Notes: generated from the letters alone by a model not told the origin. Shown: positions 55,107 to 63,415, numbered from the stretch's first letter. The stretch: 64,000 bases of DNA from Sulfobacillus acidophilus DSM 10332 (GCA_000237975.1 CP003179.1:1860001-1924000), one strand, 5' to 3'. Numbers and translations are program-made.

Positions 55107-55649
55107 ATGGCATCTAACACTTGGGGCACTTGGGAAATTGACCCCTCCCACAGCACCGCCGAATTTCGTATTCGCCATTTAATGATTTCCACCGTCCGCG
55201 GACGGTTTTCGGATTTTAGCGGACAAATCGTGGGCGATCCGGCAGACCTGACGACCGCCAAAGCCACGTTAACCATCGATGTGGCCAGCGTTGATACACG
55301 GCAGCCCGATCGGGACAACGACCTGCGGTCGGCCAATTTCTTCGATGTCGCCAATTATCCGCAAATGACCTTCGAAAGCACCCAGATTAAGAAAATCGGG
55401 GAGAATACTTATGAAGTAACCGGCCCCTTGACCATTCACGGGGTGACGCACGAGGTTCCCGTCAAAGTGGAATTCCTCGGATTTTCCAAGGATCCCTGGG
55501 GCGGTGAACGCGCCGGTTTTACCGCCTCCACCAAGATTAACCGCAAAGACTTCGGATTGACCTGGAATGCCGCGTTAGAAACCGGCGGAGTGCTGGTCGG
55601 CGAAGAAGTGACCATTGAAGTCGAATTGGAAACGGTTAAAAAGGCTTAA
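55107..55649 (+). CDS. YceI-family lipid-binding protein
   Basis: 180 residues forming a lipocalin-like barrel that binds polyisoprenoid or lipid ligands; found cytosolic or periplasmic. WEIDPSHSTAEFRIRHLMISTVRGRF, RDNDLRSANFFDVANYPQMTFES and TIHGVTHEVPVKVEFLG are diagnostic. No signal peptide. ATG 55107 chosen by AAGGAG upstream. Confidence 0.93.
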   Translation: MASNTWGTWEIDPSHSTAEFRIRHLMISTVRGRFSDFSGQIVGDPADLTTAKATLTIDVASVDTRQPDRDNDLRSANFFDVANYPQMTFESTQIKKIGENTYEVTGPLTIHGVTHEVPVKVEFLGFSKDPWGGERAGFTASTKINRKDFGLTWNAALETGGVLVGEEVTIEVELETVKKA

Positions 55650-55662
55650 TCTCATACCGAGA

Positions 55663-55691
55663 GACGCGGGAGGGTCCAACCGTCCCGCGTC
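55663..55691. terminator. Hairpin between convergent yceI-like gene and der
   Basis: GACGCGGGA pairs with TCCCGCGTC, followed on the plus strand by TTATG. Weak T-tract but well placed for both genes. Confidence 0.55.
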
Positions 55692-57008
55692 TTATGCTTC
55701 TTGTCCCTCTCCCCGGCGGCGAGCGCGCCATGTCAGACGAATAGGGCTTGAGGTGAATCCAAAGGCCTCTCGCAGGCGATGTTCAATATAGCGTTCGTAA
55801 CTAAAATGGACAAGTTCCGGATCATTGACAAAAAGCACAAAATGGGGCGGCCGAGTACCGACTTGCGTGGCGTAGTAGATTTTCAGTTGGCGTCCCTTTT
55901 TGGTCGGCGGTGGACTCAAATGGATAGCTTCGTCAATCAGCCGGTTCAACGCATGGGTGGTTACCCGGGTGCAATATCCGTCATAGGCGGCTTCAATAGC
56001 GGGCCATAAGTCCTCTAAATGCCAGCCGGTCAGGACCGAGATCGGCAGCACCGTGGCGTAGCTTAGAAAAGGCAATTGTTCTTTGACCCGGGTTTGCAAC
56101 GGGACGGTCGAGCCTTTAACCAAATCGGCTTTATTTAAGAGCACCACCGCCGCCTTATGATGGGTGGCAATTTGGCCGGCAATCCGTTGATCTTGGCCTA
56201 AAAGACCTTCCGCCGCATTTAACATCAAAAGGACTACGTCGGCTTCCCGAATGGCCGCCAAGGATCGTTGGACCGTTTTCTGCTCTAACGCTTCGTCAAT
56301 CCGGCTGGGCCGCCGTAATCCCGCGGTATCCAAAAATAAATAGGAACGGCCGTCATGCTCTACCAACGAATCGACGACATCCCGCGTCGTTCCCGCAATC
56401 GGGGTCACCAACGTCCGTTCGGTACCCGAAATCCAGTTCAATAACGAAGACTTGCCGACATTCGGACGGCCGGCAATCGCGATACGGACCGGAGCCGTCT
56501 CCGGCGACGCCTCGGTCGGCGGAGAATCCGGCAGATTATCGACAATCCGGTCCAATAAGTCGCCGATCCCTTGCCCATGCACCGCCGATACCAAGAGGGG
56601 CTCTCCGAAGCCCAGTTGGTAGAACTCCCCTAAAAGGGGCTTCCCTTCGGCTTTATTCACGGCCAATATCACGGGCTTGCGACTACGACGCAACCGGTCG
56701 GCCACGTCCTGATCCGCGGCCGTAACTCCCGCCTGGCCATCCACGACGAAGACCAGCACATCGGCCTCTTGAATCGCTTGTTCGGTTTGTTCACGCGTCA
56801 TCGTCAACAGCGACTCTTGGGTATCTTCCCAAATACCGCCGGTGTCGACCATGGTAAACGTGCGACCGTTCCAATCGGTCTCCTGATATAACCGATCGCG
56901 GGTCACCCCTTCAAAATCCTCGACAATCGCGCGTCGCGACTCGGTGATTCGGTTAAACAGAGCCGATTTACCCACATTGGGCCGCCCCACTAACGCAACG
57001 ATAGGCAT
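55692..57008 (-). CDS. der: Ribosome-associated GTPase Der (EngA)
   Basis: Double GTPase needed for 50S assembly. 438 residues: first G domain GRPNVGKSALFNRI, second GRPNVGKSSLLNWI with NKADL, and a C-terminal KH-like domain ending in RLTWRARRRGEGQEA. In the first domain the base-specificity motif reads NKAE instead of NKxD. The gene follows the YphA-like membrane gene in the same operon, as in Bacillus. Confidence 0.97.
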   Translation of the reverse strand: MPIVALVGRPNVGKSALFNRITESRRAIVEDFEGVTRDRLYQETDWNGRTFTMVDTGGIWEDTQESLLTMTREQTEQAIQEADVLVFVVDGQAGVTAADQDVADRLRRSRKPVILAVNKAEGKPLLGEFYQLGFGEPLLVSAVHGQGIGDLLDRIVDNLPDSPPTEASPETAPVRIAIAGRPNVGKSSLLNWISGTERTLVTPIAGTTRDVVDSLVEHDGRSYLFLDTAGLRRPSRIDEALEQKTVQRSLAAIREADVVLLMLNAAEGLLGQDQRIAGQIATHHKAAVVLLNKADLVKGSTVPLQTRVKEQLPFLSYATVLPISVLTGWHLEDLWPAIEAAYDGYCTRVTTHALNRLIDEAIHLSPPPTKKGRQLKIYYATQVGTRPPHFVLFVNDPELVHFSYERYIEHRLREAFGFTSSPIRLTWRARRRGEGQEA

Positions 57009-57029
57009 TATTTTCCTCCCTTGCCAACC

Positions 57030-57632
57030 TTATCGAAGCACTGGTTGATTATCCCCGGCCCGCTCGTCGGGGTCAAGGGGGAGATTTCGGTGCAATATCC
57101 ACCCGACCGCCCACGCACTCAAGGTGGCGAAGTAGAGCATGGCCGTAGTGTGTCGGCCAATGGACAGTTGGTGGAGGCCGTGATGCCACCAAAGCCCTAA
57201 TCCGGCCCCTGACGCGGCCGTCATCGACGCTTCTCCGGCATCCCCGACACTGACCGCGGCAAAGAGGCCCCAACTGACCCCTTCCAGCGGCACGATAGGC
57301 AGCCACTGCGCTTCTTGGCTGGTATACGGGACCCACTGGGCCAATCCCCCGACGAATAGGGCTAACAGGGCGGCGAGCAGCCAGGCTCGGTAAGATCCGT
57401 AGCGTAATAAAAATCCCCAGGCGACGGCGGTCAAGAGGAGAAACCCCAGATCAAGGCGGACCCCCTGGTCCGAAACCCGGATCCCCACCCACCCCAAAAT
57501 CCCGATGAGCCAACCTAAACCGACTAACCACCGTGTCGGCATGCCCCGGCGCCGCCATATGGTTTGCCCCCAGCCGAAGGTCGCCAACACGTGGGCTGCC
57601 GCCCAAAGACTCATAGCCCATAACACGCTCAC
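57030..57632 (-). CDS. YphA-like integral membrane protein
   Basis: 200 residues with about six membrane segments and no soluble domain. Length and position directly upstream of der match YphA of Bacillus. No enzymatic motif. GTG 57632 is chosen by AAAGGCGGG and by the match to the usual length; the frame is open to 57719. Confidence 0.6.
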   Translation of the reverse strand: MSVLWAMSLWAAAHVLATFGWGQTIWRRRGMPTRWLVGLGWLIGILGWVGIRVSDQGVRLDLGFLLLTAVAWGFLLRYGSYRAWLLAALLALFVGGLAQWVPYTSQEAQWLPIVPLEGVSWGLFAAVSVGDAGEASMTAASGAGLGLWWHHGLHQLSIGRHTTAMLYFATLSAWAVGWILHRNLPLDPDERAGDNQPVLR

Positions 57633-57791
57633 ATGCGTCCCGCCTTTAATGTTCTGGTAGATGATGTTCCCCAAACCGTCTCGGGTCATACAAATGGCAT
57701 GTTCTGGAACACCCGGCAAATCCTAGGCATATGTTAAGAGTGTCCCGTCTGTAACACTCCTTCCTCTAATCCAACCACCCGGAGTTATTCC

Positions 57792-57828
57792 GGCCGCCTG
57801 CCGGCTCCCGCCAAGCCGGCGGGTGGCC
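57792..57828. repeat. Imperfect inverted repeat in regulatory region
   Basis: GGCCGCCTGCCGGC and GCCGGCGGGTGGCC, separated by nine bases and matching with two differences (G-U in RNA). It lies in the divergent promoter region between the YphA-like gene and the XRE regulator gene. It could be an operator or an RNA hairpin; no T-tract follows. Confidence 0.4.
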
Positions 57829-57926
57829 CTCCGGGATCGGCGAGAGAATTTGCCCCCTATAGCAGGGAAACTTTGAACGTGTCGCGAATTAATACGACAA
57901 CAAACGGGGGACGAGGGGGGCGACCG

Positions 57927-58781
57927 ATGAGTGCGCATCGCCAGTGGGGAGCCCGGGTGCGTCAACTCCGGGAGGCCAAACACTGGTCTCAGCAGCAGTT
58001 AGCCCAGAAACTCAAAGTATCCCAAAAACATCTCTCGCGCTTGGAACACGGAGATGTCTTGCAGGTGGAACGCGATCTGCTGATTCGCATCGCGGAGGTT
58101 TTAGGCGATCCGTTGGCCTCGGGGGAACTTAATCAGTGGCTTTATGGGTTTGGCTACCGCCCCCATGTCCTGCCCCAGTTGCCGCTCCCGCCCGATTATC
58201 AGAGTCTTTTGGACGCGTATTTGCCGTATCCCGCGTCCATCATTGATGTGGGCTGGTTTATCCGTTATTGGAATCGCGCCATGGAACGTTTTTACCGGAT
58301 GCCCAACGGACATCTTAAAGGGCTGGGCCAAAACTGGCTGGTGCAATATTTTCATCCTCAGGGGGTTTTGCGGCACACCTATTCGTCCGAATCCATTCGG
58401 CGGGTATTGGGACGTCTTTTCTGGGAATGGTATGCCTATTACGACGAGCCGTGGAATCGCGATTTGCGACAAGCCTTGGAAAAATTGCTGGGATTGACCT
58501 GGGAAGGCTTGATCGAACAATATCGGTTGCCGATTCCTCCGGTTCCGCCCCCATGGGATGAGCCGGTCTGGTTACGCCAAGGACCCGGGCTCTCGCCGTT
58601 GCGGTTTCGGGCCGTCTATGCCCGGGTGCCGCATCGACCGGATTTACGCATTACCGTCTATGAACCGGATGAGCCCTTAGCCCGTGCGTGGTGTGAACGA
58701 GACGGCTCATCGCGTCTCTATCGTGTATCAACGGAGGAAATCAAGTGGCCTCACTCAACGGAGACTTGGCCCGTCGGTTAA
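57927..58781 (+). CDS. XRE-family regulator with MmyB-like ligand domain
   Basis: 284 residues. N-terminal helix-turn-helix (VRQLREAKHWSQQQLAQKLKVSQKHLSRLEHG, residues ~8-40), then a linker (PPDYQSLLDAYLPYPASIID) and a PAS-like MmyB domain marked by WFIRYWNRAMERFY and YYDEPWNRDLRQALE. It probably senses a small, hydrophobic ligand. ATG 57927 behind ACGAGGGGGG. Ends inside the start of the Sec-containing AhpF-like gene (37-base overlap), so it may control that gene. Confidence 0.82.
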   Translation: MSAHRQWGARVRQLREAKHWSQQQLAQKLKVSQKHLSRLEHGDVLQVERDLLIRIAEVLGDPLASGELNQWLYGFGYRPHVLPQLPLPPDYQSLLDAYLPYPASIIDVGWFIRYWNRAMERFYRMPNGHLKGLGQNWLVQYFHPQGVLRHTYSSESIRRVLGRLFWEWYAYYDEPWNRDLRQALEKLLGLTWEGLIEQYRLPIPPVPPPWDEPVWLRQGPGLSPLRFRAVYARVPHRPDLRITVYEPDEPLARAWCERDGSSRLYRVSTEEIKWPHSTETWPVG

Positions 58782-59353
58782 GCCGGATCCGCCGTCCGCT
58801 CACCCTGCGATTGGTCGGCCCCGATGGCGTGTCCCGGCAGGCTATCCGAGAGGTGTGGGAGGGAATCGTCCCGGCGACGGTGACGATACGGGAGGAGACG
58901 GGTATTCCGCTCCATATGACGTTACACGACGCCGAACAGTCTTTAGGTGTCCGGTTTTGGGGTATTCCCGGCGGATTTGTCCTCGAGTCGGTCGTGTACG
59001 CCCTCGAACTTTTGGGGGACTTACGCCCCCCGCTCCACGACTCTCAAGCCGAAAAGGTGTTGTCGGCGTTGCCCGCTACGCTCTCTCTCGAACTCTATGT
59101 CGGCGCTACGTGAGCGTTTTGTCACCAGATGGTCCATCTGGTAACTGACGTATCGCGGCTCACGCCCCGTATCCGGTGTGACATTATTCCGGTTGAGCAA
59201 TTTACCGAAAAAAGCCAAGCGGCAGGGATACGCAAAACGCCCACGCTGTTCGATCCGACAACCGGCCAAGCGTTAGTCGCCAACGTCCCCATGCGCCATT
59301 TGGTCGGATGGCTCTATCAAACCGCGTGGACGGCGGCTATGTCCGATATTTAA
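58745..59353 (+). CDS. Selenoprotein: stand-alone AhpF N-terminal-like thioredoxin-fold protein
   Basis: GTG 58745 (GGAGGAAATCAA upstream) opens a frame that meets an in-frame TGA at 59111-59113 and continues in the same frame to 59353. Read as selenocysteine (codon 123) the product has 202 residues and the redox motif U-A-F-C (123-126). It follows the N-terminal domain of AhpF (double thioredoxin fold; E. coli redox pair near 129-132): SLGVRFWGIPGGFVLESVV matches GVRFVGSP-x-GHEFTSLV, LELYVGAT precedes the motif like ETYYSLS, and RKTPTLFD holds the cis-Pro. A hairpin after the TGA fits a SECIS. Expected to reduce a peroxiredoxin; the flavin part of AhpF is missing, so the electron source is unknown. 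A genuine stop at 122 would leave a half protein. Confidence 0.85.
59121..59145 (+). promoter_or_regulatory. SECIS-like hairpin after the UGA of the AhpF-like gene
   Basis: ACCAGAT (59124-59130) pairs with ATCTGGT (59136-59142); G-T/A-C extends it with one mismatch. Apical loop GGTCC begins 17 bases after the UGA. The E. coli fdhF SECIS has a GGUC apical loop about 18 bases after its UGA, and bacterial SECIS models ask for a G in the first two loop bases. Confidence 0.75.
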
Positions 59354-59624
59354 CGTAGACGCGGCGAATGCCGTGAAAATAGACCGCCACCGGTCCGTCC
59401 CCACCCGGATTCGGATAGATTTCGCCGGTAGGCCGATAGCCGTCCGGCGGCGCGTCCAACACCCGCTGATAGCGGGCGGTCCATCCTATCGTAAAAAGCC
59501 AAAACACGACGCCGGCCAAAAGCAAGTACACGCCCACCGCCGTCACGTGGAGTACACCGAAAAAGAGTGCGGATCCTAACAGTGCGACGGTACCAATGCC
59601 TTGCACCAGCTTTTTATCTACCAT
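59337..59624 (-). CDS. Small two-helix membrane protein
   Basis: 95 residues. Two adjacent membrane segments (VALLGSALFFGVLHVTAVGVYLLLAGVVFWLF) and a polar C-terminal tail (PTGEIYPNPGGDGPVAVYF). Family not recognised. AGGAGG lies seven bases before ATG 59624, and the gene begins 23 bases after the stop of the Sec peroxiredoxin, so it belongs to the same transcript. Its end overlaps the converging AhpF-like gene by 17 bases. May place the redox pair at the membrane. Confidence 0.55.
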   Translation of the reverse strand: MVDKKLVQGIGTVALLGSALFFGVLHVTAVGVYLLLAGVVFWLFTIGWTARYQRVLDAPPDGYRPTGEIYPNPGGDGPVAVYFHGIRRVYVKYRT

Positions 59625-59647
59625 GGCGGGCCCTCCTCGATATCTGG

Positions 59648-60109
59648 TTATCTGGTATTCGGTGGCGCTAGCTCTTGCAGGCGATCCAAAACCGCCTGAT
59701 AGTGTTCCGGATTGCCGGCTTGAAACGTCCGATTTTCGAACACCGGGCCCTCTTGAGAGGTGAGCACAAATACCGAACGCCGGGCGATGCCGCGGGTCTC
59801 GTCATAAACGCCATATTGAACCGCAATTTGCCGCATCCAATCCGAAGCGAGGGGAAACGGCAATCCGCCGAGACTCCTCTGAAAAATGTCCAGCGCATAA
59901 ATGTGGTCCGTACTCACACCGACCAATTGGGCGCCGACCGCTTGGATCACGGGGTAGTGCGTCTTCCAGACGACTAGCTCCTGCGTTCACCCACCGGTGA
60001 ACGCCATGGGAAAAAACGCCACCACCAGCGGGCCCTGACCGAGGACGGTCCGTGTATTAAAGTCGCCTTGGGTTGAATTTGCTTGAAAATGCCACGCATT
60101 CGCTTCCAC
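59648..60109 (-). CDS. Selenoprotein: peroxiredoxin with Sec as peroxidatic residue
   Basis: GTG 60109 (GGAGG eight bases before it, directly after the cysK stop) starts a frame with an in-frame TGA at 59987-59989 (codon 41) that continues to 59648, 153 residues in all. Around it the product reads VVAFFPMAFTGG-U-TQEL, an exact P-x3-T-x2-C/U peroxiredoxin active site. Downstream LVGVSTDHIYALDIFQR, FPLASDW and the catalytic Arg in GIARRSVFVL complete an AhpC/Bcp-type fold of normal length. There is no cysteine in the whole protein, so it is a 1-Sec peroxiredoxin needing an external reductant, perhaps the AhpF-like partner. A SECIS-like hairpin follows the UGA. Translation from the GTG at 59950 alone would give an N-terminally truncated, inactive protein. 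Confidence 0.88.
59955..59976 (-). promoter_or_regulatory. SECIS-like hairpin after the UGA of the peroxiredoxin gene
   Basis: Minus strand TAGTCGTC pairs with GACG-(C)-ACTA (one bulged C); apical loop TGGAA, or GGA if T-A pairs, begins 18 bases after the UGA. Position and G in the loop fit bacterial SECIS rules. The stem is shorter and less perfect than in the AhpF-like gene. Confidence 0.65.
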
Positions 60110-61045
60110 CTACAACGCCTCCGTCTCCGTTTGAAAAATATTGGCCAGATAGTTGCGGCCGGTATCCGGCAACAAGGCGACCACCCACCCCGGTCGTTCA
60201 ACCGTTTCGGCCACTTGTAACGCCACGTGTACCATGGCTCCGGACGATCCGCCCACCAAAAGCCCTTCTTCCCGTGCCAATCGGCGGGCCATTGCAAACG
60301 CATTGTCATCGGAGACGGCAATCCAGCGGTCAACCACTTCCGGATCGAGGGTATCGGGATAATAGTCCTCCCCCATCCCTTCAATCTTAAATGGAGCGAC
60401 GGGACCGGTGAAAATCGAACCGACCGGATCGGCACCGACAATTTGGATACCGGGATCTTGTTCTTTGAGAAAACGGCCGATACCGGTAATGGTGCCGCCG
60501 GTACCGGCACCCGCGACGACCGCGGCAATGTGGCCTCCGGTATCCCGCCAAATTTCCGGGCCCGTGGTGTCGTAATGGGCCTCGGGGTTGGCCGCATATA
60601 AAAATTGCCCCATGTAGGCTCCCCCCGGAATTTCGTCGGCCAACCGACGAGCCACCGCTTGGTAGTGGTGGGGATCGTCTTTGGGAACATCCGGCACGAC
60701 AGTCACCTGAGCCCCATAGGCTTTCAAAATCCGGATTTTATCCGGACTCATTTTGTCCGGAACGACAAACCAGCTCCGATAGCCCATGACCGCGGCGGCC
60801 ATGGCCAACGCAATGCCGGTATTGCCGGCCGTCGCTTCCACCAATGTTCCTCCCGGTTTGAGACGGCCATCGGCTTCCGCTTGCCGGATCAGGCGAACAG
60901 CAACGCGGTCTTTAATGGAACCGCCGGGATTGACGGCCTCCAATTTCACCGCGACGGGCCGCGGCGATCCCTCTGCAATGCGATTTAACCGGATCAACGG
61001 CGTATTGCCGATTGCCTCCAATACACTGGATAACACGCGTTCCAC
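60110..61045 (-). CDS. cysK: Cysteine synthase (O-acetylserine sulfhydrylase) family
   Basis: PLP beta-replacement enzyme of 311 residues. PLP lysine in EAVNPGGSIKDRVAVRL, substrate loop EATAGNTGIALAM, phosphate loop GAGTGGTITGIGRFLKE, and late GGSSGAMVHVAL. Makes cysteine from O-acetylserine and sulfide; the related cystathionine beta-synthase or CysM cannot be excluded (GMGEDYYPDTLDPEV). GTG 61045. Its stop TAG abuts the GTG of the Sec peroxiredoxin, so the two are coupled. Confidence 0.9.
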   Translation of the reverse strand: MERVLSSVLEAIGNTPLIRLNRIAEGSPRPVAVKLEAVNPGGSIKDRVAVRLIRQAEADGRLKPGGTLVEATAGNTGIALAMAAAVMGYRSWFVVPDKMSPDKIRILKAYGAQVTVVPDVPKDDPHHYQAVARRLADEIPGGAYMGQFLYAANPEAHYDTTGPEIWRDTGGHIAAVVAGAGTGGTITGIGRFLKEQDPGIQIVGADPVGSIFTGPVAPFKIEGMGEDYYPDTLDPEVVDRWIAVSDDNAFAMARRLAREEGLLVGGSSGAMVHVALQVAETVERPGWVVALLPDTGRNYLANIFQTETEAL

Positions 61046-61261
61046 GCGCCTTCGGCCACCCTTTCGGTAAAATGGTTCGATTGCTCGTCCTTAGGCTTTC
61101 TGGGTTCATTGTACCATGCTCATCGGCGAGGCCTCGTCAATTCCTCGGCAATGATGAATGCAAAAGGCGGCATTTAGAAAAACTTCAGCATGAGGGACAG
61201 GAATTTTGCCGTGGGTCGCGAATTATTGCATTACACAAAGCGACCGGCTAAAGGGAGTGAC

Positions 61262-61540
61262 ATGATGAGTCAATCGCCGCGCCACCGCCAATGGGCTGTT
61301 GCATTGCTAATCGGCGCGACCCTTTTAACCGGGGGCCAGGTGCAGTCCGGCCCGTCCCCTACCGCATTGCGCCGGTTTTTGGCGGTCGATAACTCGTCCC
61401 ATGTTATTACCGTCGTCACGGACGGCCAAACGGAAGTGGCCGGACCCTGTTATTTTGGTGCCGGCACCCGGGTGCGCATCTATGGCGTACGCCAGGGACA
61501 GTCGACCATTCGCGCCAACCGCATCGAGATGCTTGATTAA
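61262..61540 (+). CDS. Hypothetical small exported protein
   Basis: 92 residues. Basic start and one hydrophobic segment (WAVALLIGATLLTGGQV), then a short beta-rich domain (VITVVTDGQTEVAGPCYFGAGTRVRIYG) like a small barrel. No family assigned. AAAGGGAG precedes ATG 61262; ATG one codon later is equally possible. 26 bases before the DHH gene. Confidence 0.55.
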   Translation: MMSQSPRHRQWAVALLIGATLLTGGQVQSGPSPTALRRFLAVDNSSHVITVVTDGQTEVAGPCYFGAGTRVRIYGVRQGQSTIRANRIEMLD

Positions 61541-61566
61541 CGTCCAGAAATGAGGCTAGACGTCCC

Positions 61567-62445
61567 GTGACCGAAACCGGCTGGTTAATTACCCATGACC
61601 GTTGTCTTGACGGCGCGACCGCCGCCTTGCTGGCGGAAGCGGCCAGTCTGCATCCGCTTTTTGTCGAACCGGACCGCGTGGTGCCGGCAATTGCCGGTCT
61701 GGCCTCGGATAAACCGTTATATTTAGCCGACGTATCGATACCCCTATCGGCTTGGGACACGTATGGCGAGCGCATCACCTGGCTATTGGACCATCACCAG
61801 TCGGCCCTGCGGCTGGCGGCCAAACCCCGGGTAACGATCGACCTGAGTCGATCGGGTGCGCATCTTTGGTATGACTTTGTCGTCGAGCAAGGTTGGGTCA
61901 AACCCTCGGACCGCTGGCAACGGTTGGTCTACGCGGTGGAACGCTATGATTTGTGGAAACCGCGTCACGCGGCCGGCGAAAACCTAAATCGCCTGTTTCA
62001 CGCCAACGGATGGGATTGGTATCGTCAGCGATTTTCCGCCGGCTGGGTTCCCTATACCCCCGCCGAAGCCGACCAATTGGCTCATCTTATTGCAGAAGAG
62101 CGCGCCTATGTGGCTCGTCATGTGAAAGACGCCGAATGGCGGGCGTTGGCCGACGGACTTCGATTAGCGGGGGTGGTCCTGGATAGTGAGGGTCCCGTCA
62201 ACCAAGTCTCCCACCAACTGATTGAACGGGGCGCCGACCTCGTTCTGACCATTAAACCCGACGGCCGCATTTCCGCCCGCAGCTCGTCGCGGGTCGACGC
62301 GGCGAAAGTCATGGAGGCAAACTTTCAAGGAGGCGGCCATGCGCGGGCCGCCGGAGGCCGATTGCCCGCCGGCGAACCGTCTCCGACCGCCTTACAAGAG
62401 GCGCTCGACACCATCGCCGCCTATCTCAAGTCCGCACCTGAATGA
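61567..62445 (+). CDS. DHH-family phosphoesterase
   Basis: 292 residues. Metal sites in THDRCLDGATAALLAEA (D-x-D variant) and WLLDHHQSALRL (DHH motif); C-terminal DHHA1 domain FQGGGHARAAGGRLP. Likely hydrolyses short oligonucleotides or nucleotide phosphates as in NrnA-like proteins; exact substrate unknown. GTG 61567. Its end overlaps the converging quinone oxidoreductase. Confidence 0.85.
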   Translation: MTETGWLITHDRCLDGATAALLAEAASLHPLFVEPDRVVPAIAGLASDKPLYLADVSIPLSAWDTYGERITWLLDHHQSALRLAAKPRVTIDLSRSGAHLWYDFVVEQGWVKPSDRWQRLVYAVERYDLWKPRHAAGENLNRLFHANGWDWYRQRFSAGWVPYTPAEADQLAHLIAEERAYVARHVKDAEWRALADGLRLAGVVLDSEGPVNQVSHQLIERGADLVLTIKPDGRISARSSSRVDAAKVMEANFQGGGHARAAGGRLPAGEPSPTALQEALDTIAAYLKSAPE

Positions 62446-63415
62446 TCAACTTGCCGATGTTACGGTTGGCCTCCATTTTCTCGTGGGCCGATCCCACCTC
62501 ATCCCGGGAAAACACCTGGTCAATCACGGGCTTCAAGCGGCCGTCGGCCAGCCAAGGGCCCATCCGTTGGCCAAATCGTTGGACCAAGGTCATTTTTTGT
62601 TCCGGTGGGCGCGACCGGAGCGCCGTTCCGCGCACCGTCAACCGGCGACTTAAAAGCCATCCCAAATTGATGGCCGCCGTTGGCCCGCTGAGCGTGCCGA
62701 TGATGACCAAAATGCCTTCGGGCGCCAAGGCTTTCAGGTTGTCCTCAAGATAATCTTGCCCGACAAAATCGAGAACCGCGTCCACCCCTCGTCCGCCGCT
62801 CCACTCCTGCACCCGTTCGAGAAACTTCTCTTGCCGGTAATTTACCACTTTTTCCGCACCAAACGCGCGGGCGGCCTCCAGCTTTCGCTCCGACCCGGCG
62901 GTGGCCCACCCGGTGATCCCGCTTGCCCGCGCGATTTGTAAAGCCGCCGAGCCCACACCGGACGCTCCGGCGTGAACCAGCACGGTGTCCCCGGGCTGAA
63001 GCTCTGCCCGCTCAAATAAGGCGTCGTACGCCGTGAGAAACACTTCCGGAATAGCGGCGGCTTCAACAAACGAGAGGCGGTCGGGAATCGGCAACGCGAG
63101 TCGATAGGGCACAGTAACCCATTCTGCATAGCCTCCGCCGCTTAAAAGCGCCATCACCCGGTCGCCGGGTTGAAACCCCAATACCCGCTCGCCAACCGCC
63201 CGTACCACGCCCGCGCACTCAAGACCGGGAATTTCGTGTGTCGGCCGCGGTTCGGGAGGCGGATAGAGGCCGCGTCGTTGTAACAAATCGGCTCGATTGA
63301 CGCCTGCCGCATAGATTTCCACTAAGAGATCTTCGGGCCCGGGGACCGGGTCCGGCACCGATTGCCACTGGAGCACTTCCGGAGCGCCGTATCGATTGAG
63401 CACAATCGCCTTCAT
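62426..63415 (-). CDS. Zinc-less quinone oxidoreductase (MDR family)
   Basis: NADPH:quinone reductase/PIG3-like enzyme of 329 residues. GVNRADLLQRRGLYPPP and GLECAGVVRAVG mark the family; nucleotide loop VLVHAGASGVGSAALQIAR; no zinc ligands. Reduces quinones or activated alkenes. ATG 63415 behind GTAGGAGG. Confidence 0.9.
   Translation of the reverse strand: MKAIVLNRYGAPEVLQWQSVPDPVPGPEDLLVEIYAAGVNRADLLQRRGLYPPPEPRPTHEIPGLECAGVVRAVGERVLGFQPGDRVMALLSGGGYAEWVTVPYRLALPIPDRLSFVEAAAIPEVFLTAYDALFERAELQPGDTVLVHAGASGVGSAALQIARASGITGWATAGSERKLEAARAFGAEKVVNYRQEKFLERVQEWSGGRGVDAVLDFVGQDYLEDNLKALAPEGILVIIGTLSGPTAAINLGWLLSRRLTVRGTALRSRPPEQKMTLVQRFGQRMGPWLADGRLKPVIDQVFSRDEVGSAHEKMEANRNIGKLIIQVRT

Noticed and set aside
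59648-59950. Peroxiredoxin fragment of 100 residues as a separate gene or pseudogene
   Set aside because: It lacks the whole active site. The upstream frame across the TGA supplies the missing N-terminus with its own SD and start, so a single selenoprotein gene explains the data better.
59974-60690. Long open frame (238 residues) on the minus strand across cysK and the peroxiredoxin start
   Set aside because: It is rich in Pro, Arg and Trp, has no family pattern, and is out of frame with cysK and the Sec peroxiredoxin, both of which are well supported.
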